Origin: an uncultured Collinsella sp.
Lineage (GTDB): Bacteria > Actinomycetota > Coriobacteriia > Coriobacteriales > Coriobacteriaceae
Length of the DNA: 64,000 nt
Direction: 5' to 3'
Assembly (NCBI GenBank): GCA_937943045.1
Contig: CALEBN010000068.1
Location: forward strand, 62,001 to 126,000
Below the pieces are notes generated by a model. It ran no database searches and was not told the DNA's origin. It worked only from the letters and a program-made list of their open reading frames with translations. Shown here piece by piece: positions 7,962-15,831 of this stretch. Every line of letters begins with the position of its first letter. The first letter of the stretch is position 1. The position numbers were made by a program, and so were the translations under genes.

Positions 7962-9737
7962 TTACTTCGAGAGTTGCTCGCTTACGAAGGCGAGAGACTT
8001 GTCGCCGTTCTGGGAGAGCTCGATGTACTGCTTACCGCGGCAGGCGACGCACTTGTTGCCCACGCGCTCGCAGTCCTTCTGAAGGTCGGCCAGGTAGCTT
8101 GCGGCCTGCGGGGCCAGGACGACCAGGTCAAAGTCGGGGAGCATGTCAACGTGGTTGCCATAGGCCTCGGCAGCGGTCTCGAGGTTAATACCGCGCTCCC
8201 TGGCAGCCTTGGCCAGCGCGTTGGCGAGCAGGCCCGAGGTACCGCCGCCCTGGCAGAGTACGAGCACGCGCTTGCCGTTGAGGTCGCTGGCGGTCGCAGC
8301 CTCGGTGGCGGGCGCTGCGGAAGCGGCGGGGGCGTCGGCCTTCACGGCCTCGGCAGCAGCGCCGGCGGCAACGCTCTTGGCGTCAGCCTTGCCCTGGAAG
8401 GCGTCGTTGAGCTTGGCGGCCTTCTCAGCGTTCTTGGCGACGAGCTCCTCCTGGGAGATCTCGGCCTCCTCGGTGCACTTCTGGGCGTCATAGGCACGGA
8501 AGAACGGGTAGTACAGGGCAAAGTCGACGACCAGGATAAGGGCGAGCATCACAAAGGCGAGCGGCTGGAAGCCCAGGCCCATGATGGTGCCGATGGGGCC
8601 GGGGACGGTCCAGGGCAGGGTATACATAAAGCCGTTCATGCCCAAGAAGTCGATAAAGATCTTGAGGATCCAGATGTTGGCGATCGGGGCAAAGACAAAC
8701 GGGACAAAGAAGACGGGGTTGAGCACGATGGGCGCGGCGAACAGCAGCGGCTCGTTGACAGCGAAGCAGACGGGAACGATGGCGGCCTTACCGACGGCGC
8801 GCATCTCCTGGGACTTGGCCAGGAAGCAGAACATAAAGACCAGGACAAGCGTGGCGCCGGTGCCGCCCATGCAGACGACGAAGTACTGGGCACCCTGGGT
8901 CAGGACAGCGGAAGCGTGCTGGCCGGCCTGGAACGCAGCCAGGTTGTCGGTCATGTTGGCAACGAGGGCGGCGGCGATGGCGGGCTCGACGATCGAGGGG
9001 CCGTGGACGCCCACGAACCAGAAGAGGCTCATGGCGCCGTAGATTACAGCAAGGCCGATGTAGCCGTCGGCAGCGGTGAACAGGGGCTGGAACACCTGGA
9101 TGACGCCCTGGGCAAAGCAGAAGCCAAAGGCAGCGCGGAAGACGATGTCAAAGACCCAAAAGACGGTGATGCAGACGGAGAAGGGGATGATGTCCTTAAA
9201 GGTCTGCGAGATGTTAGGCGGAACCTGCTCGGGCATCTTGACGGTGATGTTGCGCTTAATGAAGAACTTGTAGATGATGCCGGTCACAAACGCAGCGATA
9301 AAGGCGGTCAGCAGGCCTTTGGAACCAAGGTAGGTGGTGTTGAAGCCGCTGGCAGCGTCCGTGGCGATCGTGTCGCTCGAAAGGAGCAAGAAGCCGATGA
9401 TGGCCGCGCACATGCACGAGATGAAGTTGATCTGGTTGTTCTTGGGCAGATCGCGGTTCTGAGCGTCGGCGAAGTGCTTGGCTGTGGTGGCAGCGCAGGC
9501 GATGGCCAGGATACCCATGGAGTAGTTGTAGCACTTCCACAGGGCGTTGTTGATGTCATCGGGCCAGTAGAAACCCCAGATGTTGGGGACCGAGGCTACC
9601 AGGCAGAAGATGGACGAGAAGATGATGATGGGGATGACGGAGATAAAGCCGTCGCGAATCGCCTTGAGGTACTTGTTGCGGGCGATCGCGTTGAAAAAGG
9701 GCTGGCCCTTTTCGATGGTGGCGATGAGTTGCTCCAT
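7962..9737 (-). CDS. lacE: Lactose PTS permease EIICB (copy 2)
   Basis: This 591-residue protein is closer to classical Lactococcus/Staphylococcus LacE than copy 1. It starts with EKGQPFFNAIARNKYLKAI. The EIIC membrane domain contains GVHGPSIVEP and FAVNEPLLFAAP, an Ala-rich linker lies near residues 440-490, and the EIIB phospho-Cys is in VLVLCQGGGTSGLLANA. It transports and phosphorylates lactose with EIIA supplied in trans by LacF at 11314. It is the first gene of lacE2-lacG2 and divergent from the LacI regulator at 10095, across a 357-bp control region. Confidence 0.94.
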   Translation of the reverse strand: MEQLIATIEKGQPFFNAIARNKYLKAIRDGFISVIPIIIFSSIFCLVASVPNIWGFYWPDDINNALWKCYNYSMGILAIACAATTAKHFADAQNRDLPKNNQINFISCMCAAIIGFLLLSSDTIATDAASGFNTTYLGSKGLLTAFIAAFVTGIIYKFFIKRNITVKMPEQVPPNISQTFKDIIPFSVCITVFWVFDIVFRAAFGFCFAQGVIQVFQPLFTAADGYIGLAVIYGAMSLFWFVGVHGPSIVEPAIAAALVANMTDNLAAFQAGQHASAVLTQGAQYFVVCMGGTGATLVLVFMFCFLAKSQEMRAVGKAAIVPVCFAVNEPLLFAAPIVLNPVFFVPFVFAPIANIWILKIFIDFLGMNGFMYTLPWTVPGPIGTIMGLGFQPLAFVMLALILVVDFALYYPFFRAYDAQKCTEEAEISQEELVAKNAEKAAKLNDAFQGKADAKSVAAGAAAEAVKADAPAASAAPATEAATASDLNGKRVLVLCQGGGTSGLLANALAKAARERGINLETAAEAYGNHVDMLPDFDLVVLAPQAASYLADLQKDCERVGNKCVACRGKQYIELSQNGDKSLAFVSEQLSK

Positions 9738-9795
9738 GCAATGCTCCTAAGAGTCGGTGGGTTAACAACGATGGTAGCTTTTGGCGTTCGGTTGC

Positions 9796-9939
9796 CAAAA
9801 TGTTGACGTTGCCATTTTGCGACACAAAAAAAGACGCGAACCGGTGGTTCCTGTGCCTGCGAACCGTCGATTCCCTATGCGTAAACGTTTGAGCCGCCCG
9901 GTGGCTCTGTGTTTGCACAATGGCAACGTTAACATTTGG
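9796..9939. promoter_or_regulatory. Two LacI-type operators upstream of lacE2
   Basis: Site 1 (9796-9819) has CAAAATG and CATTTTG flanking a TTGACGTTGC core. Site 2 (about 9916-9939) reads CAATGGCAACGTTAACATTT. Both share AATG-N2-AACGT with the perfect palindrome upstream of lacE1. The two centres are 120 bp apart, which would allow looping by a LacI tetramer or dimer pair (inference). Confidence 0.65.
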
Positions 9940-9974
9940 GCGCCAAAAGCCGTTTGGGGAAGCAAAAATGTCGG

Positions 9975-10003
9975 TGAACGGTAGGTTTTGGGTGGTGAGC
10001 GTA
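9975..10003 (+). promoter_or_regulatory. Tandem TGAACGGT boxes, 21 bp apart
   Basis: There is a perfect TGAACGGT at 9975 and a degraded TGAGCGTA 21 bp later at 9996, in the lacE2/LacI divergent gap. Confidence 0.45.
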
Positions 10004-10094
10004 TGGTGGGGGAGGCGTTGGATATACTTGAAGGCGTTAAAAATGACTGCGTAGGGTGCCACCAATGGCATCGTCGACATAGAAAGATCGACCT

Positions 10095-11099
10095 ATGGCC
10101 GCTGTTAAAAAATCGGTTTCCGTTAAGGATGTGGCGCGTCTCGCGGGCGTCTCGGAGCAAACAGTCTCGCGTACGGTGCACGATTCGCCCAGCGTGCGCC
10201 CCGAGACCAAGGAGCGCGTGCGTGCCGCCATGCGCGAGCTGGGGTATCGCCCCAATTTTGCCGGTCGATCGCTGCGCCGCGGCAAGTTTAAGACCGTCGG
10301 CGTCGCCATGTTCAACATTACCGGTACCGGCAACCTCGACCGTATGGAGGGCTTTGCCGCCGCCGCCGACAAACACGGCTACGCCATCACCCTCACGAAA
10401 GTAGATGGGCATCCGTATACCCTCGAGAGTGCATCGTCGCGTATGAGCGCACTGCCGGTGGACGGTATGGTCGTGATTATGAACCGCATGCCGGCGGACT
10501 TTGGAACCTTCGAGCCGCTGCCCGGCATGCAGACGGTGCTCGTTACGATGTTGGAGCACCCGCTGTGCTCTACGGTCGATAACGACCAGTTCGATTGCTC
10601 GCGCCAGGTGGTCGAGTACTTGCTGGGGCAGGGGCACAAGACCGTGCACTTTATCTCGTGTCCCGAGCGCTCGCTTTCGGGCATGCAGCGCGAGGAAGGC
10701 TGGCGCGAGACATTGCGCGCACATGGTATTGAGCTGCCGCGACTCATCCGTGGCGATTGGACGGCGCAGAGCGGATATGCCGCAGGCCAGGCTCTGGCGG
10801 ACGATCCGACCTGTACTGCCATCTATGCCTCCAACGACGCCATGGCCTACGGCTGCATTCGCGGGCTCGAGTCGCGCGGAAGGCGTGTGCCCGAGGACGT
10901 GAGCGTGGTGGGTGTTGATGACAGCCTGGGCGATATCGTGCCCGACCGTCGCCTGACCACCGTGCGCTTTGACAACAGGCGTGTCGGCATGTGGGCAGTC
11001 GATAAGATCGCCGGTGCCGAGGGGGGTGCGTCTGGCGTGGAGCACATGCTGATCCCCGGCGTGCTCGTAGAGGGCGATACGGTGCGCGATTTGCGCTAG
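10095..11099 (+). CDS. LacI-family transcriptional regulator (of lacE2-lacG2)
   Basis: This 334-residue protein has the LacI helix-turn-helix VKDVARLAGVSEQTVSRTVH at residues 9-28, a hinge (FAGRSLRRGK) and a sugar-binding effector domain (VVGVDDS near the end). Its start ATG at 10095 has only a weak upstream purine stretch. It is divergent from lacE2-lacG2 and similar in sequence and length to the regulators at 5098 and 18995, which suggests one ancestral regulator that spread with each module. Local repression of lacE2-lacG2 is inferred. Confidence 0.85.
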   Translation: MAAVKKSVSVKDVARLAGVSEQTVSRTVHDSPSVRPETKERVRAAMRELGYRPNFAGRSLRRGKFKTVGVAMFNITGTGNLDRMEGFAAAADKHGYAITLTKVDGHPYTLESASSRMSALPVDGMVVIMNRMPADFGTFEPLPGMQTVLVTMLEHPLCSTVDNDQFDCSRQVVEYLLGQGHKTVHFISCPERSLSGMQREEGWRETLRAHGIELPRLIRGDWTAQSGYAAGQALADDPTCTAIYASNDAMAYGCIRGLESRGRRVPEDVSVVGVDDSLGDIVPDRRLTTVRFDNRRVGMWAVDKIAGAEGGASGVEHMLIPGVLVEGDTVRDLR

Positions 11100-11313
11100 G
11101 GCGCGGTCCTGTTTGGGTTTCCGTTAATCATGTTTGATATTGTTCGAAATGGTTTGGAAACCGTTCACGGGCGAAAATTGACCGTTCATAGCTTGAAATT
11201 ATGTTTTGCGTTGTTCTTTTTTGTTTGAATGTTAATGTTTCTGCCATACAGAACGCAGCGCGTATGCCCGGACGCGATGCTCTCCATTGGTTCATATGTG
11301 AAAGGAACGCAAT
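11100..11313 (+). promoter_or_regulatory. lacF control region: tandem boxes plus LacR-type site
   Basis: Perfect ACCGTTCA octamers at 11160 and 11181 (the complement of TGAACGGT) are exactly 21 bp apart, the cleanest copy of this motif in the window. Just downstream, 11211-11231 is TTGTTC-N5-TGTTTGAATG. It matches the site before the DeoR regulator in all 16 fixed positions and spacing. The LacR-type site lies about 85 bp before the lacF start. A ribosome binding site (AAAGGAACG) precedes the ATG. Confidence 0.65.
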
Positions 11314-11652
11314 ATGGCAACCAAAGAAGAAATCTCGATGGTTGGATTCGAGATCGTCGCATACGCAGGTGACGCCCAGACCGATCTGCTTGCAGCGCTC
11401 GATGCTGCTCGCGAGGGTGATTTTGAGAAGGCCGAACAGCTGCACAAGGATGCCAGCGATGCGCTCATCGGTGCCCACGACACGCAGACCAAGCTGCTTT
11501 CGCAGGAGGCCGGCGGTGGCGAGATGGAGATGACCTTCATCATGGCTCACGCTCAGGACACTCTCATGACCACTATGATCCTGGAGAAGCAGACCCGCTT
11601 TACCATCGATGCCTACAAGCGCATCGCCGAGCTCGAGGCCAAGCTCGCCTAA
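11314..11652 (+). CDS. lacF: Lactose-specific PTS EIIA
   Basis: This 112-residue protein of the lactose/cellobiose EIIA family (three-helix, trimeric) passes phosphate from HPr to the LacE EIIB domain. It carries VGFEIVAYAGDAQTDLLAAL near the start and the active-site HAQDTLMTT, where the His is phosphorylated and the Asp holds the trimer metal. It is transcribed alone and ends in a terminator. It is the only EIIA-Lac near the two LacE copies, so both probably share it. Control by the DeoR regulator is suggested by the upstream site. Confidence 0.93.
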   Translation: MATKEEISMVGFEIVAYAGDAQTDLLAALDAAREGDFEKAEQLHKDASDALIGAHDTQTKLLSQEAGGGEMEMTFIMAHAQDTLMTTMILEKQTRFTIDAYKRIAELEAKLA

Positions 11653-11680
11653 CGAGCCCGCACAACCAAGTCCCCTTCCA

Positions 11681-11720
11681 AAAGCTCTGCCGCAAACTCG
11701 CGACAGGGCTTTTTCTTTTT
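11681..11720 (+). terminator. Rho-independent terminator of lacF
   Basis: AGCTCTG pairs with CAGGGCT (one G-T pair) and is followed by TTTTTCTTTTT. Confidence 0.75.
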
Positions 11721-11848
11721 ACCCGGCACTTGGGGACGTTCCTTATCTGCCGGCAGTTAGGGACACTCCTGCCATGCATTTGATCCTTTGAGGATGGAAG
11801 AAAACGGGTTATTAGGTTTGTTGCGGTGCCGACTCGACCCGTCGGTTA

Positions 11849-12002
11849 CAAAACTATGCCGGTTTACTACGATGAATCGTATTCTTTCAACTATGGAAAG
11901 AACAGCGTTATCAAAGCCGCAGGTAGAAAGCTTGCCATTTTCTGCTAATAGCAAATGTGGTCGGTCCTATCGGTTTTACGGTAGTAAACCGGCATAGTTT
12001 TG
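11849..12002. repeat. Long-armed inverted repeat, 22-bp perfect arms
   Basis: The arms 11849-11870 and 11981-12002 are exact reverse complements (starting CAAAACTATGCCGG), separated by 110 nt. The interior contains small inverted repeats (CTTTC...GAAAG) but no credible gene. It fills most of the 466-bp gap between lacF and the next gene. It resembles a non-autonomous mobile or RNA-structured element; which one cannot be told from one copy. Confidence 0.75.
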
Positions 12003-12118
12003 AAATGGCACTGTTCGACTAGCAGCGTTATGGAGCTTCTGCACGCCCTCCCGTTCGGTTTTTCGCTGGATGGGTATACTTCCATCCGCAATACAGGCCG
12101 GAATAAGGAGGTATCCAA

Positions 12119-13132
12119 ATGCCGGGCAACGGATTGATTCAAAAGGGAGACGCGCACGAGATGACTCATGGGCGTCCTGTCCAGATAACCGAGCACGCGA
12201 CGGTAACCGAGCTGCAGCCCAGCCTGTCCGATGTCGTGTGCGCAAACAAAAAACTGCAGATTGGCTTTATCGTTGCGCTCGTGGTACTGGCGCTGTTGTC
12301 GGGCTTTGTAGCTCGTCCGCATTTTGCCGATACCAAGACCTGGGACTCCACCATCGAGGTCATCGATCAAAAGAAGGGCAATGTTTTGGCGCTCACGACC
12401 TCGTGCGTCGCCCTATCTGCGGGTATCACTGCGCTGCCGGGCGATACGGGAACGCCAGTTGCCGAGCAGCTCGCGCAGCTTTCAGGCAACCTTGGTATCG
12501 TGCTTGCCGTGCTCTACCTCGAGAAATACCTGCTAACTATTTTGTGGTCGGTTGGCTTGGGCATCTTAATCCCGTTTGCGTTGGTGCTCTTTGCGGTGTC
12601 GCTCGGCATTCACGGGCGCTGGAGCACGAGCACTGTCCTGCGCCGTGTGGCGACACGCGTACTGGTGGTTGCCGTGATCGGCATGGCGCTCGTGCCCGCG
12701 AGCGTATGGGTGTCGCAAAAGGTCGATGAAACGTATCGCGTTAGCATCGAGGCGGCCGAGCAAAAGGCGGCCGACGCTGCGAGCGCGGCAGATAGCGACA
12801 GCTCCAAAGCAAGCAAGAAAAAGACCGAGGCCACGGAGTCCAAAAATGTGCTCGAGCAGTTGACCGATGGGGCATCGAGCCTTGTTACGTCGGTAACCAG
12901 TGGTGCCAAGCAGATGACCGACGAGATCGTGCAGCAGGTGACCGACCTCATCGAAGGCGTCATCGTAATGATCGTGACCTCGTGTGTGATTCCTCTACTG
13001 GTGCTCGTGGCGTTCCTATGGCTAGGACACGTGCTGCTGGGGATCGATATCTCCGGTCCCGCGAACTATCTGACGGGTCGTTTCTTGAGCGCTCCGTCCA
13101 GACACGCCAAGAAGAGCGGGCAGTCTGAGTAG
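12119..13132 (+). CDS. Integral membrane protein of unknown function
   Basis: I do not recognise a family in this 337-residue protein. A strong ribosome binding site (AAGGAGG at 12104-12110) precedes the ATG. After about 45 cytoplasmic residues there are hydrophobic segments near residues 47-65, 90-105 (weak), 120-165 (two spans) and 178-200. A charged Ala/Ser/Lys-rich stretch (about 205-250) follows, then an amphipathic region and a last long span near 280-310. The Lys-rich stretch has SKASKKKTEATESK. It stands alone between lacF and lacA, with a terminator after it. Nothing ties it to sugar use except position. Confidence 0.75.
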   Translation: MPGNGLIQKGDAHEMTHGRPVQITEHATVTELQPSLSDVVCANKKLQIGFIVALVVLALLSGFVARPHFADTKTWDSTIEVIDQKKGNVLALTTSCVALSAGITALPGDTGTPVAEQLAQLSGNLGIVLAVLYLEKYLLTILWSVGLGILIPFALVLFAVSLGIHGRWSTSTVLRRVATRVLVVAVIGMALVPASVWVSQKVDETYRVSIEAAEQKAADAASAADSDSSKASKKKTEATESKNVLEQLTDGASSLVTSVTSGAKQMTDEIVQQVTDLIEGVIVMIVTSCVIPLLVLVAFLWLGHVLLGIDISGPANYLTGRFLSAPSRHAKKSGQSE

Positions 13133-13166
13133 GCGGCAAAGCGATCTTTGGAAGATCAACCGTGAG

Positions 13167-13204
13167 AAGGGCGGACGAGACACGTTCTCGGCCGCCCTTT
13201 TGTT
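13167..13204 (+). terminator. Rho-independent terminator of the membrane-protein gene
   Basis: AAGGGCGG pairs with CCGCCCTT around a loop with an inner GAGA/TCTC pairing, followed by TTTTG. Confidence 0.75.
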
Positions 13205-13239
13205 TGTTGAACACATGGTCGCTACGTCCGTGCCCAGTC

Positions 13240-13347
13240 CAAACGGTCAGCAATCATCTGTGAACGGTATTTGTTCAAAAAAGAACAAAGATAAACAAAT
13301 AGTTGTTGCAGTTACTGTTCGAATGTGTTCAAATAAACATGAACAGT
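13240..13347 (+). promoter_or_regulatory. Dense control region of lacA-lacB
   Basis: Four signals are stacked here. (1) CAAACGGT at 13240 and TGAACGGT at 13261 lie 21 bp apart. (2) TGAAC-N7-GTTCA at 13261-13277 matches the pattern before pflB. (3) TTTGTTC-N6-GAACAAA at 13270-13289 is a perfect palindrome. (4) GTTACTGTTCGAATG at 13311-13325 differs in one base from the LacR-type site before the DeoR gene. A facing GAACAGT at 13341-13347 makes an inverted pair with ACTGTTC at 13314-13320. The region ends about 90 bp before the lacA start. Repression by LacR plus a global signal is the inferred meaning. Confidence 0.6.
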
Positions 13348-13439
13348 GAAGAACCGCACATTCAGATGCCCGGACCTGAACGCGATTCAACACTTCCAAA
13401 CAGAAACTACGCACCTGCGTATCTCTCAAGGAGGATGTC

Positions 13440-13868
13440 ATGAGGGTTGTAATCGCTTCCGATGCCGACGGTATGTCGATGAAGGAGTCCATCAAGGAGA
13501 TGCTCATCGCCGACGGTCACGAGGTCGTCGACTATTCCGAGACCCCTGCCGCGGACTTTGTCGATTCCGCGACCGCCGTTGCCAAGGACCTGCTGGAGCA
13601 CAAGGATTCCCAGGGCTTTGCATTCGATAAGTACGGCGTCGGCTCCTATATGGCCGCCGTCAAGATCAAGGGCATGGTCGTCGCCAACATTTCCGACGAG
13701 CGTTCCGCCTACATGACCCGCGAGCACAACGGCTCGCGCATGGTCACCATGGGCCCGGGCGTTGTGGGCACCGAGGTCGCTAAGAAGATCGCCCGTGAGT
13801 TCCTGCGTGCCCAGTACGCCGGCGGCCGTCACCAGATCCGTGTCGACATGCTCAACAAGATGGCCTAA
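13440..13868 (+). CDS. lacA: Galactose-6-phosphate isomerase subunit A
   Basis: This 142-residue member of the RpiB/LacAB family closely resembles Gram-positive LacA from end to end: DFVDSATAVAKD, the ISDERSAYMTREHN segment, and the C-terminus HQIRVDMLNKM. Together with LacB it converts galactose 6-phosphate to tagatose 6-phosphate. An AGGAGG ribosome binding site lies 4-9 bp before the ATG. LacB follows after 63 bp. Confidence 0.95.
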   Translation: MRVVIASDADGMSMKESIKEMLIADGHEVVDYSETPAADFVDSATAVAKDLLEHKDSQGFAFDKYGVGSYMAAVKIKGMVVANISDERSAYMTREHNGSRMVTMGPGVVGTEVAKKIAREFLRAQYAGGRHQIRVDMLNKMA

Positions 13869-13931
13869 CGAGAGCCACCGAGAACTCGAACTTCTACCTC
13901 AACTTGTGAATTCAGACGAAAGGACGTTCTG

Positions 13932-14456
13932 ATGAAGAAGACCATCGCAATCGGTTGCGACCATATCGTTACGGACGAGAAGATCTATCTGGCCGACCGC
14001 CTGGAGCAGGCTGGCTACAAGGTGCTCGACTGCGGCACCTACAGCCACACCCGTACGCACTATCCCATCTACGGTAAGGCCGTGGGCGAGGCTGTTGCCA
14101 GCGGCAAGGCCGACTTTGGCGTGGCCCTGTGCGGCACCGGCATCGGCATCACCAACGCCGTCAACAAGGTCCCCGGCGCCCGCTGCGCCCTGGTCCGCGA
14201 CATGACCTCTGCCCTGTATGCCCGTCGCGAGCTCAACGCCAACATCGTGGGCTTTGGCGGCAAGATCACCGGCGAGTTCCTGATGGCCGATATCATGCTT
14301 GCCTTCCTGGAGGAGCCCTACGAGAAGACTCCCGAGCACGACGCCCTGATCGCCAAGATCGATGCCTGCAACAAGGCCGACGCCGAGGCTCAGGCTGACC
14401 CGCACTTCTTTGACGAGTTCCTGGAGAAGTGGGACCGCGGCGAATACCACGACTAG
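13932..14456 (+). CDS. lacB: Galactose-6-phosphate isomerase subunit B
   Basis: This 174-residue partner of LacA is of the RpiB type, with the conserved AIGCDHIVTDEK start, HTRTHYPIYGKAV and the active-site loop ALCGTGIGITNAVNK. It ends EKWDRGEYHD, as in LacB proteins. A GAAAGGACG ribosome binding site is present. It forms the heteromeric isomerase with LacA and is cotranscribed. A small hairpin and a 198-bp gap separate it from lacC. Confidence 0.95.
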   Translation: MKKTIAIGCDHIVTDEKIYLADRLEQAGYKVLDCGTYSHTRTHYPIYGKAVGEAVASGKADFGVALCGTGIGITNAVNKVPGARCALVRDMTSALYARRELNANIVGFGGKITGEFLMADIMLAFLEEPYEKTPEHDALIAKIDACNKADAEAQADPHFFDEFLEKWDRGEYHD

Positions 14457-14465
14457 TGGGGTTCC

Positions 14466-14483
14466 GGCGTTCTACCGAACGCC
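14466..14483 (+). other. Small hairpin in the lacB-lacC gap
   Basis: GGCGTTC-TACC-GAACGCC is a perfect 7-bp stem 9 bp after the lacB stop, without a T-run. The rest of the 198-bp gap to lacC shows no gene. Confidence 0.5.
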
Positions 14484-14654
14484 AGACCAGTCGACGCTGC
14501 GAAGCCATCTGGCGGGCGAGCTGCTCCGATAACACTTTTGCTTGCTGAGCTTGTGTGCTTCGTTTTGGCGGTACCTGGCATTCTGCAGCTTTTTAATTGA
14601 CGGCTCGCGTTTCTGTGATGGGGCGCGGGCCGGTTTTCTAAACAGGAGTCCAAC

Positions 14655-15590
14655 ATGATTCTGACCGTTACCATGAACCCGTCGATCGATACGCGCTATC
14701 AGCTCGACAAACTGATCATGGATGATGTTAACCGTGTGACGCCCGAAAAGACCGCTGGCGGCAAGGGCCTCAACGTGAGCCGTGTGCTGCTGCAGCTGGG
14801 CGACGACGTGCTCGCGACCGGTCTGCTCGGCGGCCACATGGGCGCCTATATGGCCGAGCTTATGGATGCTGATGGCGTCAAGAACGACTTTGTGCCCATT
14901 GCCGGCGAGACGCGCATCTGCCTGAATATTCTGCACGAGGGTAATCAGACCGAGCTGCTGGAGAGCGGCCCACAGATCGTCTCAGCCGAGCTCGAGGCCT
15001 TTACGGCCAAGTTCGCCGAGCTTGCAGCGAAGGCGGACGTTGTGACGCTTTCGGGCTCGCTGCCGCGTGGCGTCGATGCCGGCTACTATGCCGAGCTCGT
15101 CAAGATCGCCGAGGAGGCGGGCGCCAAAGTACTGCTCGACACCTCGGGTGCATCGCTGGAGGCCGCGCTGGAGTCCGACGCTAAGCCCGAGCTCGTAAAG
15201 CCCAACCTGACCGAGATTAACGGCCTGCTGGGTACGTCCTTTACGACCGATGATGTCGATGCCCTACGCGAGGCGCTTGCCGCCGATGGCCGCTTTGCCG
15301 GCATCCCCTGGGTTGTCGTTTCGATGGGCGCTGCCGGCTCGGTGGGCTTCCATGAGGGTCGCGCGTTCCGCGCCAAGACGCCCGCGATTGCGGCTGTGAA
15401 CGCGACGGGTTCCGGCGACTCGACCATCGCCGGCTTTGCGCATGCCATTGCTGCTGGTGCCGACGACATCACGGTGCTCAAGACCGCCAATACCTGCGGC
15501 AAGCTCAACGCCATGGATCCCAAGACCGGCCACCTGGTCATGGACCGCTGGGACGAGATCTACAACGGCGTTGAGGTCGTAGAGTTGTAG
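14655..15590 (+). CDS. lacC: Tagatose-6-phosphate kinase
   Basis: This 311-residue PfkB/ribokinase-fold kinase starts MILTVTMNPSID, has AGGKGLNVSRVL for sugar binding, VTLSGSLPRG, and the ATP/anion-hole motif NATGSGDSTIAG with the catalytic Asp. The pattern is that of LacC rather than 1-phosphofructokinase, and the lacAB context supports it. It makes tagatose 1,6-bisphosphate. The expected next gene, lacD (tagatose-bisphosphate aldolase), is missing; the gene ends in hairpins and a shared terminator. The GatY-type aldolase at 22514 is the likely substitute. Confidence 0.92.
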   Translation: MILTVTMNPSIDTRYQLDKLIMDDVNRVTPEKTAGGKGLNVSRVLLQLGDDVLATGLLGGHMGAYMAELMDADGVKNDFVPIAGETRICLNILHEGNQTELLESGPQIVSAELEAFTAKFAELAAKADVVTLSGSLPRGVDAGYYAELVKIAEEAGAKVLLDTSGASLEAALESDAKPELVKPNLTEINGLLGTSFTTDDVDALREALAADGRFAGIPWVVVSMGAAGSVGFHEGRAFRAKTPAIAAVNATGSGDSTIAGFAHAIAAGADDITVLKTANTCGKLNAMDPKTGHLVMDRWDEIYNGVEVVEL

Positions 15591-15612
15591 CGGTTGCGAC
15601 TCCTAATAGAAT

Positions 15613-15738
15613 GAGCGTGGATAATCTCCCGCTTTTGGTGCCCATACGAGCTCAAAGTGGGAGATTTTCCACGCTCGAGTCATTAGTCATCGGGGACGTT
15701 CTTTAATGACTAGTCGTTTAAGAACGTCCCCAATGACT
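15613..15738. repeat. Two successive long hairpins after lacC
   Basis: Hairpin 1: GAGCGTGG-N2-AATCTCCC at 15613 pairs with a near-complete complement ending at 15676, with a 13-nt loop. Hairpin 2: the arm at 15685-15705 (containing GGGGACGTTCTT) pairs with 15718-15738 (AAGAACGTCCCC). A second GGGGACGTTC occurs in the lacF-distal gap at about 11731, so this may be a dispersed repeat. No gene is present. Confidence 0.65.
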
Positions 15739-15747
15739 ACACTCAAA

Positions 15748-15785
15748 AACGGCGCCCGTCGGCGATGTTGCCGGCGGGCGCCGTT
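15748..15785. terminator. Shared terminator between lacC and galT
   Basis: AACGGCGCCCG pairs exactly with CGGGCGCCGTT. It lies between convergent genes, with A-rich flanking on the left and weak T content on the right. It could serve galT (minus strand) and lacC. Confidence 0.65.
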
Positions 15786-15831
15786 GCCTTGAGGACGAAA
15801 TGATCCGTTTTCCTCCGTCCCCAAGGGATCA

